Assembly (NCBI RefSeq): GCF_900106845.1
Contig: NZ_LT629850.1
Span: forward strand, 1,989,365-2,053,364
Reading direction: 5' to 3'
DNA: 64,000 nucleotides
DNA from: Romboutsia timonensis
Lineage (GTDB): Bacteria > Bacillota > Clostridia > Peptostreptococcales > Peptostreptococcaceae
Shown: positions 18,134 to 27,073 of the stretch, piece after piece
How the letters are laid out: the number at the start of each line of letters is the position of its first letter
Position numbering within the stretch: position 1 is the first letter of the stretch
The notes under the pieces: model-generated
The model's database searches: none
Seen by the model: the letters and a program-made list of their open reading frames with translations, nothing else
Told to the model about the DNA's origin: nothing
Translations under genes and position numbers: made by a program

Positions 18134-19534
18134 ATGAAAAATAAAAATGTAAACTTAGGTGAAGGTAGTGTTGGCAAGTTACTTATAAACCTTACTGTTC
18201 CTGCTATAATAGCCCAAATGGTTAACCTATTATATAACATTGTAGATAGAATATTTATAGGTAGAATGGCAAATGGTGAAATTGCCATGGCTGGTATTGG
18301 AGTTGCGATGCCTATTATAATGATTATATCTGCATTTAGTTATTTAATAGGTTCTGGTGGTGCTCCACTTACTGCTATTAAAATGGGAGAGAAAAACAAT
18401 GATGAAGCTGAAAAAATTATGAGTAATAGCTTTTCTATGCTTCTTATAATTGGCGTTTCTCTAACAATAGTATTTTTATTATTTAAAGAGCCAATACTTT
18501 GGGCTTTTGGAGCTAGTGAAACAACTATTAATTATGCTCTAGATTATTTAACTATATATGTTATGGGTACTTTATTTGTTCAAATCGCTTTAGGTATGAA
18601 TACTTTTATAAATACTCAAGGATTTGCAAAAATTGGTATGTTTACTGTTTTAATAGGCGCTGTTATAAATATAGCTCTTGATCCTATACTTATATTTACT
18701 TTTGATATGGGTGTTAAAGGAGCTGCCCTTGCAAGTATTATAGCTCAAGGTGTTTCAACTCTATTTGCTTTAAACTTCTTATTTGGTAAGAAAAGTATTT
18801 TAAAAATAAGAAAAAAATATTTAAAGTTAGATAAAAAAATAGTAGGTTCAATTTTAGCTTTAGGTATAGCACCATTTATTATGCAAGCAACTGAAAGTTT
18901 AGTTTTAGTTAGTTTAAATAACCAACTTTCAAGATTTGGTGGCGACTTAGCAATTGGTGCTATGACTATAATGAGTAGTATAATGCAAATAATAACTATG
19001 CCACTTATGGGACTTACTCAAGGTGCTCAACCTATAATAAGTTATAACTATGGTGCTAAAAATTTAGATAGAGTTAAAAAGACTTTTAAGCTTCTTTTAT
19101 TAACTTGTTTATCTTATTCAACTTTAATAGTTGTATTATTAATGTTATTCCCTGATTTCTTTGTTAGTATATTTAATAATAAACCAGAACTTATGGAGAT
19201 AACTACTTGGTCTATTAAAATTTATTTTGCTGGTATGTTTATATTTGGGGCTCAAATAGCTTGTCAGCAAACTTTCTTAGCTTTAGGTAGAGCAAAAATT
19301 TCTTTATTCTTAGCACTTTTAAGAAAAGTAGTTCTTTTAGTTCCATTAATATTTATACTTCCAAACTTTACGAAAAATGGACTTTTCGGTGTTCTTTTAG
19401 CAGAACCTGTTGCTGATATCATTGCTTGTGCTACTACTGTAATTAGTTTTGCAGTATTTTATAAAAATACTTTAAGTAATATGAAAACTGACGAAAGTGA
19501 TATCGTATCAGCTTATTCTCATAATAACAATTAA
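18134..19534 (+). CDS. MATE-family multidrug efflux transporter
   Basis: A 466-residue membrane protein with about twelve helices. It begins LGEGSVGKLLINLTVPAIIA and contains NIVDRIFIGRM and GLTQGAQPIISYNYGAK, markers of the MepA-like MATE branch. MATE pumps export cationic drugs using Na+ or H+ gradients. It is divergent from, and likely controlled by, the adjacent MerR regulator. GGTGATGATTTT precedes the ATG. The substrate range cannot be read from sequence. Confidence 0.9.
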   Translation: MKNKNVNLGEGSVGKLLINLTVPAIIAQMVNLLYNIVDRIFIGRMANGEIAMAGIGVAMPIIMIISAFSYLIGSGGAPLTAIKMGEKNNDEAEKIMSNSFSMLLIIGVSLTIVFLLFKEPILWAFGASETTINYALDYLTIYVMGTLFVQIALGMNTFINTQGFAKIGMFTVLIGAVINIALDPILIFTFDMGVKGAALASIIAQGVSTLFALNFLFGKKSILKIRKKYLKLDKKIVGSILALGIAPFIMQATESLVLVSLNNQLSRFGGDLAIGAMTIMSSIMQIITMPLMGLTQGAQPIISYNYGAKNLDRVKKTFKLLLLTCLSYSTLIVVLLMLFPDFFVSIFNNKPELMEITTWSIKIYFAGMFIFGAQIACQQTFLALGRAKISLFLALLRKVVLLVPLIFILPNFTKNGLFGVLLAEPVADIIACATTVISFAVFYKNTLSNMKTDESDIVSAYSHNNN

Positions 19535-19559
19535 ATTTTCTTTTTAAAATGTTTTAATA

Positions 19560-19603
19560 AAAGAATTAGCTTTATTGTATTGTTTATACAAAGTTAATTC
19601 TTT
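19560..19603 (+). terminator. Terminator after the MATE gene
   Basis: AAAGAATTAGCTTT pairs with AAAGTTAATTCTTT (one mismatch) and is followed by a T-rich stretch. Confidence 0.65.
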
Positions 19604-19694
19604 ACTTTTAATCCTCTTCATCTTCCTATTTTTATGGATGGATCTAGTAGTGCTTATAGAATATATAAGAATTAATCTATACTATTAATATTCT

Positions 19695-19729
19695 AAAATA
19701 GGGTGTCGTATTTCTCGACACCCTATTTT
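19695..19729. terminator. Bidirectional terminator between MATE and kinase genes
   Basis: A perfect 14-bp inverted repeat AAAATAGGGTGTCG / CGACACCCTATTTT with a 7-nt loop lies between the convergent MATE and kinase genes. Confidence 0.85.
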
Positions 19730-19732
19730 AAT

Positions 19733-21652
19733 CTACATATATATATCCGAAAGCTCTGTTTTTATATTAAAATCTAAAACCTCACTATCATATAAAAATA
19801 ATTCCTTATCTTCAATTAAATTAATAGGAAGATTTATAACAAACTCACTTCCCTCATTTTCTTTTGACTTAACGCTAATACTTCCATTGTGTAAACTAAC
19901 AAATGACTTTACTATTGATAGCCCTATACCACTTCCCTCATTTTTCCTTGTCATAGTATTATCAACTTGAATAAACCTATCGAATATTTTATCTAAATAC
20001 TTTTCACTCATACCTATTCCAAAGTCTCTTATACTTATTATTACATTTTCCTCTTTTTTATTTACATTAACATATATTATTCCATCAACATAAGAGAACT
20101 TAATTGCATTTGAAAGTAAATTTAACAAGACTCTTTCTATTTTAGCACAATCTAGAGCCATAACTATGTCTTCATCATTGGTATCAAATATTATTCTCAA
20201 ATTTTTTGATTTTGCATATGGATTAATAGATGATATTATATCTTCTATTAAATTTACTATATTTATATTTTCTAAGTCTAATTTTAATTTATGATTATCA
20301 AACTTTTCAATATCTATTATATTATTTATAAGTCTTAATAATCTTTGACAATTACTATTAATAATTTCTATATTGTGGTTATTCTTACATTCATTATTTT
20401 TTACTTGTACAAGTTGTATAACTGACATTATAACTGTAATTGGAGTCTTTAATTCATGACTTATATTAGATACAAAATGAGCCTTTAATCTATTTGTTTC
20501 TTCTGCTGCATATTTTGCCTTTAACAATTTCTTTTCATATCTTATTTTATATCTTATATAACATATTAATGTTATAATTATACAAATCAATCCCACAAAT
20601 AAGAAAATTAGGCTAATAACTATATCTGGATATTTATAAATTATATCATTAGGATTATTTAGTATTATTGAACCCTTTGGTAAATCCCATTTTTTTATAT
20701 TATATTCTTTTAAAGTTTCATAATCAAATATATAATCATTAATACTATCATCTCCAATGTACAATTGTTTTGTGGTCTCTTCATTTATAATTTTAAGTAA
20801 CATTTCTGTTGCACTTTTTGATTGATTATAATGATTTATAACCTTCCCTCCAATAACACCTTCAGTTATTCCATAACTTAGACATGCATAAATTGGTATT
20901 TGATTTGTATAATTTTTTATTCCTTTATTTATATCATCATAACCAAGCCATTTTACATCTTTAAAATGTATTGGATATAAACTTATTATTGCAGAGTTTT
21001 CTTCTACTTTTTTAAGTTCATGTACAAATTCATCTGATACAATATCATTAGTAATTATCCACTCAAAATTTAAATTACTATATTTTAAAGCATTGTCTTC
21101 ACTTGCTTCAAATTCATTTTTCACCCTATTATCATTATCTATAAAAACAATATTTTCTACATTTTTATGGTGCTTTCGTATTAATTCTATTATCTGGTCT
21201 AAAGATTCTACCTCTCTTACCCCTGCTACATTTTTATATTTTAAAGCTCGTTCTATATTTTTTTTATCATATATTCCAAAAAATGAAGCAGGAATATCTT
21301 TAAACAAATCCTCTTTATATTTCAAATAAAATTCTAATGCATCATCATCTCCTATAAGTATTCCTTCCAAATTTTTATAGCTCGCAATACTATATTTTAA
21401 CAAATTATAGAAATCACTTTCATCAACTTTGTCACTAAATGATTTTGCATTCATATATTGAACTTGTAAATTAAATTCATCCCCTAAAGTATCTTTTATT
21501 CCTTTAACTTGATCTTTAAATGAAATAAATTCTGGGCTATAAGAACTTATAAATAAAATTTCTTTCTCATATATTCCATATGATTTATTAAGATTAACAA
21601 TAATCACAAATAATACTATTAAAGCCCCAACTATTTTCTTTATACTAATCAT
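19733..21652 (-). CDS. Sensor histidine kinase with ABC-type periplasmic-binding-like sensor domain
   Basis: About 639 residues from ATG 21652, chosen because GAGGG lies seven bases upstream and it begins directly with a signal/anchor (KKIVGALIVLFVIIV). The extracellular half (about 30-330) begins EILFISSYSPEF and has GDDDALEFYL, wording of ABC_sub_bind-like (PF04392-type) sensors. A membrane helix (VISLIFLFVGLICIIITLICY) leads to the kinase core: NISHELKTPITV, LLNLLSNAIKFS, DFGIGMS, GSGIGLSIV. No receiver domain or response regulator is nearby, so this is a second orphan kinase within 5 kb. The signal sensed is unknown. Confidence 0.88.
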   Translation of the reverse strand: MISIKKIVGALIVLFVIIVNLNKSYGIYEKEILFISSYSPEFISFKDQVKGIKDTLGDEFNLQVQYMNAKSFSDKVDESDFYNLLKYSIASYKNLEGILIGDDDALEFYLKYKEDLFKDIPASFFGIYDKKNIERALKYKNVAGVREVESLDQIIELIRKHHKNVENIVFIDNDNRVKNEFEASEDNALKYSNLNFEWIITNDIVSDEFVHELKKVEENSAIISLYPIHFKDVKWLGYDDINKGIKNYTNQIPIYACLSYGITEGVIGGKVINHYNQSKSATEMLLKIINEETTKQLYIGDDSINDYIFDYETLKEYNIKKWDLPKGSIILNNPNDIIYKYPDIVISLIFLFVGLICIIITLICYIRYKIRYEKKLLKAKYAAEETNRLKAHFVSNISHELKTPITVIMSVIQLVQVKNNECKNNHNIEIINSNCQRLLRLINNIIDIEKFDNHKLKLDLENINIVNLIEDIISSINPYAKSKNLRIIFDTNDEDIVMALDCAKIERVLLNLLSNAIKFSYVDGIIYVNVNKKEENVIISIRDFGIGMSEKYLDKIFDRFIQVDNTMTRKNEGSGIGLSIVKSFVSLHNGSISVKSKENEGSEFVINLPINLIEDKELFLYDSEVLDFNIKTELSDIYM

Positions 21653-21694
21653 TCCCATTCCCTCTATTTTTTCATTTTTTACACTATTCATCAC

Positions 21695-22189
21695 AAATAT
21701 ACTATATTTCTATTAATTTTTTTGTCGAATATTGAGTAATATTAATAAAAATTTTTTTAGATATAAATTTTTTTAATAAATTCTTTCTAAAGAACTTTAA
21801 TATATTAAAACTTACCTAACTACCATACTTAATATATAAGAGTAAATCTTCAATAAAATTAATAAAAGGTAAATTTATAACAAATAAAATGAAAAATCCA
21901 TAAGATCTAAGAACTAAACTTGATTTATGAATGGAGAATAGAAAATCAAAGATAAGCAGCAACACCTTATTATTAAAACATTACGATAATGATCACTTAG
22001 TAGGAGCTATAATGGAAATTTAGGAATATGAAATAATTGAAGCTTTTAAAATTTAGAATTAAAAATATAAATTATGGAAATAAAAATATTACTTATATCT
22101 TTTAAAACTACTGATAATAAAAATATGTCAGATAAATAAATATTAAGAATGCTTATATTTAATATACTATATATAGTATATTAATACTA
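21695..22189. other. Non-coding stretch with a possible decayed plus-strand gene
   Basis: About 500 bases without an intact gene. On the plus strand a short frame near 21950-22065 reads NTLLLKHYDNDHLVGAIMEI, then a TAG, then EYEIIEAF, which looks protein-like but matches nothing I recognise. The terminator at 22190 faces plus although no plus-strand gene precedes it. That fits a gene remnant or a small RNA. A palindrome AATATACTATATATAGTATATT lies at about 22160-22182. Confidence 0.4.
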
Positions 22190-22225
22190 AAAACATCCAA
22201 TACAATTTATTGGATGTTTTTTATT
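22190..22225 (+). terminator. Orphan plus-strand terminator
   Basis: AAAACATCCAAT / ATTGGATGTTTT perfect stem followed by TTTTTT on the plus strand. No plus-strand gene lies upstream. Confidence 0.8.
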
Positions 22226-22292
22226 TCACATTATATTAGAATTATTCAAAATTTAGTTTATAAAACTTTAAAGAATGGCTATATTTTAAGTA

Positions 22293-22337
22293 AAAAAGTA
22301 GTTACTCTTATATATAGATAAAAATAACTACCTTTTT
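22293..22337 (-). terminator. Terminator after the BMP lipoprotein gene
   Basis: AAAAAGTAGTTA / TAACTACCTTTT stem past the stop codon of the minus-strand gene, with a T run on that strand. Confidence 0.65.
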
Positions 22338-22348
22338 AATTATGTTTA

Positions 22349-23332
22349 TTATTTAGATAAAGCTTCTTTTATAGATTCTACATAATTGATTGTTTCCTCT
22401 GATAAAAGTTCTGTTTTTTCATAGTCAACTCCATCATTTTTCATGCTATAAGTTATATTAACTCCACCTTTTAAATTTCCATCAACATAACTTTTAATTG
22501 TTTCAGTTACACCTACATCAACCTTCTTTATTGCAGAAGTCAATATAGTATTTGGAGATATGTAAGATTGAGCCATATCAACAGCTACTGCATATTTACT
22601 TTTTTCTTTACAAGTTTCGTATACACCATTATTAACACCGCCTGCAGCAGTCATTATACATTCAACACCTTCATTACTCATTTGCTCTGCTATAACTCTA
22701 CCTTTAGCTGCATCTGTAAAAGAGTTAGCATATTGAGTAAGTAAAGTTGCATTTGGATTAACTTCTAAAAGTCCCTTTTCAAATCCATCTCTATAATTAA
22801 TTACTGCTGGAACTTCAAATCCTCCAATAAATCCAAACTTATTTGAATCTGATTGTATAGTCTTTGCTGCTACAATCCCTGCTAGATATCCAGCTTCTTT
22901 TTCATCAAAAACTATTGGAGTAACATTACTTGGTATTTCTTCAAAAGACCCATCAACTATAGCAAATTGTTGATTTGGATAGCTTTTAGCTGCATCTTCT
23001 ATTGCTTTACTAAGATTAAAACCAACACCAATTATTAAATCAGATTCTAAATCTATAGCTGTTTCTATATTTTGAACATAATCTGCATCTGTATTAGATT
23101 CTAGATATTTAACTTCTATACCTAATTCTTTAGAAGCTTGTTCTGCACCTGACCAAGCTGATTCATTGAAAGAACCATCATTAACCCCACCTTTATCTAG
23201 TATTAAAGTTACTAGCACATCTTCATTTTTTTGTGATTTTTCTAAAGTTTTGTTATTAATCGAGCAACCTGTTAGCATTAAAATAAGTGCGGTAAATAAT
23301 GCCCCTATTTTTATAGTTTTATTTAATATCAT
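22349..23332 (-). CDS. BMP/PnrA-family nucleoside-binding lipoprotein
   Basis: A 327-residue lipoprotein: the signal peptide ends in the lipobox LTGC (Cys23). The mature part has the BMP-family pattern LILDKGGVNDGSFNESAW, NQQFAIVDGSF and EKEAGYLAGIVAA. These proteins are substrate-binding components of ABC importers for purine nucleosides or related compounds. The ATPase and two permeases normally follow directly, but here the gene is alone, so it either uses a transporter encoded elsewhere or acts as a sensor. AGGGAGG precedes the ATG. No purine riboswitch was seen upstream. Confidence 0.85.
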   Translation of the reverse strand: MILNKTIKIGALFTALILMLTGCSINNKTLEKSQKNEDVLVTLILDKGGVNDGSFNESAWSGAEQASKELGIEVKYLESNTDADYVQNIETAIDLESDLIIGVGFNLSKAIEDAAKSYPNQQFAIVDGSFEEIPSNVTPIVFDEKEAGYLAGIVAAKTIQSDSNKFGFIGGFEVPAVINYRDGFEKGLLEVNPNATLLTQYANSFTDAAKGRVIAEQMSNEGVECIMTAAGGVNNGVYETCKEKSKYAVAVDMAQSYISPNTILTSAIKKVDVGVTETIKSYVDGNLKGGVNITYSMKNDGVDYEKTELLSEETINYVESIKEALSK

Positions 23333-23538
23333 AAAATCCTCCCTTTTTAGATAGTTTTTAAAAATAACATTACATAAAATAATTATATATTAATAACACT
23401 AATTTGTGTCTAAAAAAGTAAAATTAGTTTAAAAAATGTAAATATTGAAAGTATAATGATAGTTATATTTTTAATTCCTAATGTATTAATTTAATCTTTA
23501 CTATCTTTAATTTATTTTATTCTAAGTTATAATTGCAC

Positions 23539-23586
23539 AAAAAGTCCCTTTGATTTATCACTTAGTGATACTTCAAAGGGACTTTC
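23539..23586 (-). terminator. Terminator after the DUF308 gene
   Basis: AAAGTCCCTTTGA / TCAAAGGGACTTT, with a nested TATCAC-TTA-GTGATA, downstream of the minus-strand gene. Confidence 0.75.
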
Positions 23587-23623
23587 TCTTGTTTATTATA
23601 AGTTTTACTTAAATTTATTTTAT

Positions 23624-24127
23624 TTATAATTTATACCCTAAATATATTTCAGTTACTGCTAAAACTATAAAACATACTCCTAAAATATAAGGTATATATG
23701 GTAAAACAAATACTACACTTAATGGCGCAATAAATACTATACCACCAAGTATTATAGATATAATAGATAAAATAGTTACAGCATTAAATCCAAATGTTTT
23801 ATATTTAAATGCTAATATTATACTATAAATACCTTTTAGTAATATCCATATTCCAAATACTATTATAAGTGTTTCTGTTGTAGATATAGGATTAAACCAT
23901 ATTATAAAACCAAATAATATATCTATAATTCCTGTTAATATATAATACATTTTTGAATCTGTACCAAATGCTCTAATTATTCTTAATATACCAGCTATTA
24001 TTATTAATATTCCACAAATTGTTGTAAAATTAAAAAATGCGTTTACAGGATTTATAAAAAATAATACACCTATAATAGCTAACAAAATACCTTCTAAGAT
24101 AAAAATCTTATCTAAATAGCTTTTCAT
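23624..24127 (-). CDS. HdeD/DUF308-family membrane protein
   Basis: A 167-residue protein with about six short membrane helices arranged in pairs, each pair ending in a GI..I.AG or GIWILLKGI type motif, as in HdeD/DUF308 proteins. In E. coli HdeD is linked to acid stress at high cell density; no mechanism is established for clostridial members. ATG 24127 is preferred because AGGAG lies eight bases upstream; an ATG three codons earlier is too close to that site. It is a single gene. Confidence 0.8.
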   Translation of the reverse strand: MKSYLDKIFILEGILLAIIGVLFFINPVNAFFNFTTICGILIIIAGILRIIRAFGTDSKMYYILTGIIDILFGFIIWFNPISTTETLIIVFGIWILLKGIYSIILAFKYKTFGFNAVTILSIISIILGGIVFIAPLSVVFVLPYIPYILGVCFIVLAVTEIYLGYKL

Positions 24128-24286
24128 TGCATGCACTCCTAACTATTTTTAGTTTATTTTTAATAACTATATTAGCCTTATCTTTTCCAATATTATAAAT
24201 TTCATGACTAATTCTTATATTTTATGGTTGATAATTAAAAATATTTTTGTGATATTCTAATTAATACATGAAAGTAGGAGCTAATA

Positions 24287-24415
24287 CTCCTATCTTAAAC
24301 TTCCTAGTTTATCTTTTGCTATATCTTTATTAACTCAATTATTTGCACACTTATTTTGTACAAAGTGCTCCTGTTGATTCATCAACCAAAATTATATCTT
24401 TAAATTTTCAAAATT
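24287..24415 (-). pseudogene. Fragment of an ABC transporter ATP-binding gene
   Basis: On the minus strand one frame reads DIILVDESTGALCTK, the Walker B and D-loop of MacB/LolD-like ATPases (normally ILADEPTGALDTK). It is followed by stops, and in another frame by VNKDIAKDKLG, which matches the usual next segment. Only about 40 codons remain, with frameshifts and stops. This is the residue of a deleted transporter gene. Confidence 0.65.
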
Positions 24416-24467
24416 TTGTTGCCTTTTTGTATCCTTAATCATATAATTATTATATAATTAATTAAAT

Positions 24468-24574
24468 CCCTGAAGGGGAGTAGCTTACACTTTTAGTGTT
24501 AATCAGTCGTCATTTCAGTGTTTAAAATCACTCGGTTGATTAACAAGTTTTTATACTTGATAGCAAGACCTTCA
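24468..24574 (+). promoter_or_regulatory. yybP-ykoY (Mn2+) riboswitch aptamer
   Basis: Conserved blocks appear in the right order: CCTGAAGGGGAGTAG at the 5' end, CAGTCGTCATTTCAGTG, GGTTGATTAACAAG, and AGCAAGACCTTC closing stem P1 (GAAGG with CCTTC). These are the hallmarks of the yybP-ykoY Mn2+ sensor. The 3' strand ACCTTC is shared with the downstream terminator, so Mn2+ binding should prevent termination and turn on the exchanger gene. Confidence 0.85.
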
Positions 24575-24622
24575 AAATAGTTAGATATTTTTATATCTTT
24601 CTATTTTAGAGGGTCTTTTTTA
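24565..24622 (+). terminator. Riboswitch-controlled terminator
   Basis: AGACCTTCAAAATAG...AGATAT-TTTT-ATATCT...CTATTTTAGAGGGTCT then a T run. Its 5' arm overlaps the P1 stem of the Mn2+ aptamer, making the two structures mutually exclusive. Confidence 0.8.
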
Positions 24623-24652
24623 ATTATAAAAATAAATTTGGAGGTATGAATT

Positions 24653-25645
24653 TTGAATTATATTTTATTAGTAATTGGTTTTATTTTACTTGTTAAAGGT
24701 GCAGATTACTTTGTTGATGGCTCTTCAAGCATAGCAAAAAAACTAAGAATTCCATCACTGATTATAGGACTTACAATAGTTGCATTTGGAACAAGTGCTC
24801 CAGAAGCCGCTGTAAGTATTACAGCTTCTGTAAATGGTCAAAATGGTATGGCAATAGGTAATGTTATCGGTTCTAATATATTTAACTTATTAATGGTTAT
24901 CGGTGCATCTGGTATTATAAAACCTTTATTGGTTGAAAAATCAATATTATCTAGAGAATTTCCATTTGTTCTTTTAACATCTATAATCTTAGTTATATTA
25001 TCTTTAGACTCTTTACTTTTTAACTCTTCTATTAATATTATAAGTCGTATGGATGGTATAATTTTATTAATTTTATTCGCAGTATTCTTATATTACCTAA
25101 TAAATTCTGCTATGAAAAATAGAAAAGAAAATTTATGTGATCCAGAAACTTCTGTTGATATTGATGTGAGCAATGTTAAAGCTATAGAAAAAAATAATAC
25201 TATGATTAAATCTATATTAATCTCAATAATAGGTATAGCAGCAATAATATTTGGTGGAAACTTAGTTGTAAATTCAGCATCAGATATTGCTAGTAGCTTT
25301 GGTGTTAGTGACCAACTAATCGGCCTTACAGTAGTTTCAATTGGTACTTCTCTTCCAGAGTTTGTAACATCAGTTATAGCTGCTACTAAAGGGGAAAGTG
25401 ATTTAGCCTTAGGTAATGTCATAGGTTCTAATATATTTAACATACTATTTGTTATTGGTGCTTCAGCTTTAATTTCTCCTATGACAGTAGATCCTAAATT
25501 AATAATAGACGGTGCTATAATGATTTTATCTACGGTATTAGTTTATTTCTATGCATATAGAAAAAATGATATTAGTAAGTTTGAAAGTATAACTTTATCA
25601 TTGCTATACTTTGGATATATGGGATATTTAGTATTTACAGCTTAA
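24653..25645 (+). CDS. CaCA-family cation exchanger, probably Mn2+-induced exporter
   Basis: A 330-residue membrane protein with two homologous halves. Each half carries the alpha-repeat of the Ca2+/cation antiporter superfamily: TIVAFGTSAPEAAVSI with GNVIGSNIFN, and TVVSIGTSLPEFVTSV with GNVIGSNIFN again. The start is TTG 24653, eight bases after GGAGG. Although the family is often annotated as Na+/Ca2+ exchangers, control by a Mn2+ riboswitch suggests manganese (or Ca2+/Mn2+) efflux. The role is family knowledge plus inference from the leader. Confidence 0.88.
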   Translation: MNYILLVIGFILLVKGADYFVDGSSSIAKKLRIPSLIIGLTIVAFGTSAPEAAVSITASVNGQNGMAIGNVIGSNIFNLLMVIGASGIIKPLLVEKSILSREFPFVLLTSIILVILSLDSLLFNSSINIISRMDGIILLILFAVFLYYLINSAMKNRKENLCDPETSVDIDVSNVKAIEKNNTMIKSILISIIGIAAIIFGGNLVVNSASDIASSFGVSDQLIGLTVVSIGTSLPEFVTSVIAATKGESDLALGNVIGSNIFNILFVIGASALISPMTVDPKLIIDGAIMILSTVLVYFYAYRKNDISKFESITLSLLYFGYMGYLVFTA

Positions 25646-25740
25646 ATTTTAATTTGCTAAAAATCTTTTTACTATTATACAACTACTTATATTTCTTTTA
25701 TTCACATAATTTTTTATCATATAATTTACTCATACGTAAA

Positions 25741-25778
25741 AAATAAAGCTGTATATAAGTTAATACAGCTTTATTTTT
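25741..25778. terminator. Bidirectional terminator
   Basis: AAATAAAGCTGTAT / ATACAGCTTTATTT between the convergent exchanger and DUF4397 genes, with T runs both ways. Confidence 0.85.
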
Positions 25779-25787
25779 ATTATATAT

Positions 25788-26402
25788 CTATTGTGGACAT
25801 GCATAAGTATTTCCATCTACTGATTGTAGAAGTTCTATATTAGGTGGATTTCCAATTATATATATTGAATATATTCTATCAGGTTTAAATTGAATATTTG
25901 ATGTCACTATATCATTTCCAGTTAAGTTACCTCTTACTGATACAGTATATTGTCCTGGGTCTAAATATTCGTATAGTGTTTGATCTCTATAGTCTATATC
26001 GTCTACTACGGGCTTATCATTATAAAAAACATCTGCTATTGGTAAGTCTGGTGATAGGTTAATAAATCTCTGTACTGCTTGAGTATTTGATGTTTTTTGT
26101 TCTACATCCTCATCTACAATTATTAAAGCTTCTTGGCCTACATTTCCTGTAATAGCTAATGTAAATAAGTTTTCATCTGGTAATCTAAATGTTGTTTTTA
26201 TTAATATATTTTTTGTACCAGCTTCATTTATATCAATTTTATATGGTCTATTTTCCATATATACATATGGTGTAAAGTCTTTATATTTTATATCTGAGTA
26301 TAAAAGTTTATTATCAACATATATATCAACTGCTTGTTGTGAAGGTAGAACATTCAAATACCTAATTAATCCTTTATTTTCCTCTATTTTAAAGCAATCC
26401 AT
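25788..26402 (-). CDS. DUF4397 domain protein
   Basis: A 204-residue protein with two copies of a beta-rich module. The first is RYLNVLPSQQAVDIYVDNKL...YVYMENRPYKI and the second RFINLSPDLPIADVFYNDKP...EYLDPGQYTVSV, the pattern of DUF4397 (RxxNLSPD...VDVYV...Y..L..G.Y). No signal peptide is present. Clostridial relatives are often found among spore or surface proteins, but no function is established. GGGGAGGGGAAAT precedes the ATG. Confidence 0.8.
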   Translation of the reverse strand: MDCFKIEENKGLIRYLNVLPSQQAVDIYVDNKLLYSDIKYKDFTPYVYMENRPYKIDINEAGTKNILIKTTFRLPDENLFTLAITGNVGQEALIIVDEDVEQKTSNTQAVQRFINLSPDLPIADVFYNDKPVVDDIDYRDQTLYEYLDPGQYTVSVRGNLTGNDIVTSNIQFKPDRIYSIYIIGNPPNIELLQSVDGNTYACPQ

Positions 26403-26571
26403 TTAGATTTCCCCTCCCCCTCTAAATATACTATTTTTATATATTATGTCATCTGATTTATATTGTTACCTTTAAAATCTAACTTAACTAATCTTCTCAT
26501 TAAACATTTGTATCTATAAAATTTTTATTAAATGGAATAATATTTATATATTATATAAGGAGGAATTACAT

Positions 26572-26787
26572 ATGACTAGAAAAAGAATAGGAATAGAAGG
26601 TATGAGCTGCGGGCATTGTGTAAATCATGTTAAAGAAGCTCTAACTGAAGATATTCAAGGAGTTAAAATAATAGATGTAAGCCTAGAAAACAAGTGTGCT
26701 ACAGTTGAAGTTGATGATAATGTATCTGATGAACAAATAAAAGCTGTAATATCAGATTTGGGATATAATGTTACATCAATAAAATAA
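26572..26787 (+). CDS. HMA-domain metallochaperone (CopZ-like)
   Basis: A 71-residue heavy-metal-associated domain with GMSCGHC (Cys13, Cys16), the metal site of CopZ and of ATPase N-terminal domains. The ferredoxin-like beta-alpha-beta-beta-alpha-beta length is standard. CopZ delivers Cu+ to a CopA ATPase and CsoR, but no copper ATPase is adjacent, so the metal is inferred. AAGGAGG precedes the ATG. It stands alone. Confidence 0.85.
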   Translation: MTRKRIGIEGMSCGHCVNHVKEALTEDIQGVKIIDVSLENKCATVEVDDNVSDEQIKAVISDLGYNVTSIK

Positions 26788-26823
26788 AGATAACATAAAA
26801 TTTTTATTAATTACATTTATAAA

Positions 26824-26963
26824 TAAAAAATTCGCTTCGCTCATGTCGCCAACGACTTCGTCCGTTGCTCAAAATCTTTTTTACGCTCAAAACCAGTTGA
26901 CTGATATTACTTACATTCAGAAGTTATCCACATTTTTTTAAATATTATAATATCCTTAAGCGT
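26824..26963 (-). repeat. Dispersed intergenic repeat, copy 2
   Basis: AAAAATTCGCTTCGCTCAT...CCAGTTGACTGATATTACTTA... matches copy 1 at 783-912 along its length, with extra bases in the middle. It contains TTACGCTC and, at its end, AAGCGTAA as an inverted pair, plus one perfect TTATCCACA (26924-26932). Like copy 1 it abuts a minus-strand terminator. Confidence 0.6.
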
Positions 26964-26964
26964 A

Positions 26965-27006
26965 AAAAAGGAATATAGCATATTTAATAATGCTATATTC
27001 CTTTTT
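26965..27006 (-). terminator. Terminator after the 27.1-kb gene
   Basis: AAAAAGGAATATAGCAT / ATGCTATATTCCTTTTT perfect stem, T run on the minus strand. Confidence 0.85.
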
Positions 27007-27073
27007 GTACTTAGTATCAAAATAAATTTTTGTATAAGCTCTTTATAAAAATAAATCTTAAAATAAATACAAG

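Noticed and set aside
23333-23538. Purine riboswitch upstream of the BMP nucleoside-binding lipoprotein
   Set aside because: None of the conserved purine-aptamer loop sequences were found on the minus strand.
26924-26932. Perfect TTATCCACA as part of a replication origin
   Set aside because: A single DnaA-box-like 9-mer without a cluster, AT-unwinding element or dnaA/dnaN neighbours; absent from the other repeat copy.
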